Assembly: GCA_046153505.1 (NCBI GenBank)
Contig: JBJXDT010000004.1
Span: 1-40,686, forward strand
DNA length: 40,686 nucleotides
DNA from: JBJXDT01 sp046153505
GTDB taxonomy: Bacteria; Pseudomonadota; Gammaproteobacteria; Burkholderiales; Methylophilaceae
Direction: 5' to 3'
Part shown: piece after piece, positions 40,256-40,686 of the stretch
Layout of the letters: each line of letters opens with the position of its first letter
How positions within the stretch are numbered: position 1 is the stretch's first letter
Notes under the pieces: generated by a model
Databases searched by the model: none
Seen by the model: the letters and a program-made list of their open reading frames with translations, nothing else
Told to the model about the DNA's origin: nothing
Made by a program: the position numbers and the translations under genes

Positions 40256-40686
40256 ATGAAATTTCGAAACTTAGATTTATCTGAAAACCCGGTCAACACT
40301 GAACACCAAGCACTTGGTCTTCCACCCCTAGAAAATACTGCCAAACACCCTGTTTTAAGTCTTGCCATGTGGTCTGCTATGCTCATGCTAATCATTGCCA
40401 CTGCCTATTTAACCACTAAATTGTTCTCACAAAATGGTTTAGCTGGTAGTGCAAATATTGTGTTATCAGTATTGCAAAGCGAAGTATTCTGGCTGGCTGT
40501 AGCAGTTGGATTGATTGCTCAAACTGTGGATGGAGCGCTTGGCATGGCCTACGGCATTACTTCTACCACCTTCTTATTAGCCACAGGCGTAAGCCCAGCC
40601 GTTGCTAGTGCAAGTGTACATATTGCCGAGGTTTTTACCACGGGCGTTTCAGGCATTTCGCACGTAAAACTTGGTAACGTGAACAA
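40256..40686 (+). CDS. TauE/SafE (TSUP) family permease, 5' part
   Basis: The open frame from ATG at 40256 runs off the window (143 codons plus two bases). A polar N-terminus (about 1-35) precedes hydrophobic segments (about 38-56, 78-98, 100-125). The motif VDGALGMAYGITSTTFLLATG, then SPAVASASVHIAEVFTTG and GISHVKLGN, is typical of TSUP permeases (TauE/SafE). Members export or take up sulfite, sulfonates or other anions. Substrate cannot be told. No good ribosome site is seen; in-frame upstream codons soon meet a stop. Confidence 0.85.
   Translation, partial: MKFRNLDLSENPVNTEHQALGLPPLENTAKHPVLSLAMWSAMLMLIIATAYLTTKLFSQNGLAGSANIVLSVLQSEVFWLAVAVGLIAQTVDGALGMAYGITSTTFLLATGVSPAVASASVHIAEVFTTGVSGISHVKLGNVN

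Noticed and set aside
1..40686. CRISPR arrays, tRNA or rRNA genes, insertion sequences, prophage or toxin-antitoxin modules
   Set aside because: Reading both strands, I saw no regularly spaced repeats, cloverleaf sequences, transposase or integrase motifs, or toxin-antitoxin pairs.

Overview
The window is a dense, ordinary-looking chromosomal segment of a betaproteobacterium, most likely a methylotroph of the Methylophilaceae (Methylotenera/Methylophilus-like). This is inferred from the moderately AT-rich composition, the biosynthetic gene set, a histidine kinase of MoxY type beside dihydroxyacetone kinase genes, and the overall character of the proteins. I could not run a search to confirm the taxon. 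There is no rRNA, tRNA, CRISPR array, transposase or integrase gene, and no gene-free stretch longer than about 300 bases.

Layout. (1) 1-8420, all minus strand: leuC-leuD-leuB (leucine biosynthesis), ppnP (nucleoside phosphorylase), yajQ, asd (aspartate semialdehyde dehydrogenase) and fimV (polar/type IV pilus hub protein), ending at one or two hairpin terminators at 47-118. (2) 8421-9322: a divergent HTH regulator with an MmyB-like ligand-binding domain, whose promoter overlaps that of leuC. (3) 9324-14893, minus: argD-argF-argG-cimA plus a small orphan membrane protein, apparently one transcription unit for arginine synthesis and the citramalate route to isoleucine. CimA products feed LeuCD and LeuB encoded next door. 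(4) 14908-18146, minus: a two-gene unit of a 34-residue membrane peptide and a PuuD-like membrane protein, then a DUF898-M48 protease pair. (5) 18257-19801, plus: an EamA transporter and a lipoprotein. (6) 19856-21873, minus: a NarL-type response regulator and its MoxY-like kinase, divergent from dhaL-dhaK (21939-23569). (7) glnE (minus) convergent with dhaK and divergent from acsA, a FlK-like thioesterase, prfC and ychJ (plus). (8) an unknown acidic protein and yheS (minus). (9) yhdP, a nitrilase-family amidase, tldD, a lysine-rich DUF2934 protein and the start of a TauE/SafE permease (plus, cut by the window end).

Most genes are housekeeping. The least expected signals are these. A frameshifted copy of the tldD 3' end lies beyond the DUF2934 gene, as if that gene arrived by replacing the tldD tail. 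A thioesterase next to acsA keeps catalytic residues of fluoroacetyl-CoA thioesterase. A 34-codon membrane gene is easily missed by gene callers. A pilin-like helix sits inside a DUF898 protein. dhaL and tldD each have a TATAGT box 6-7 bases before the start codon, suggesting leaderless mRNAs. A 15-bp tandem duplication spans the argF stop codon. I see no clear new multi-gene defence or mobile system here.
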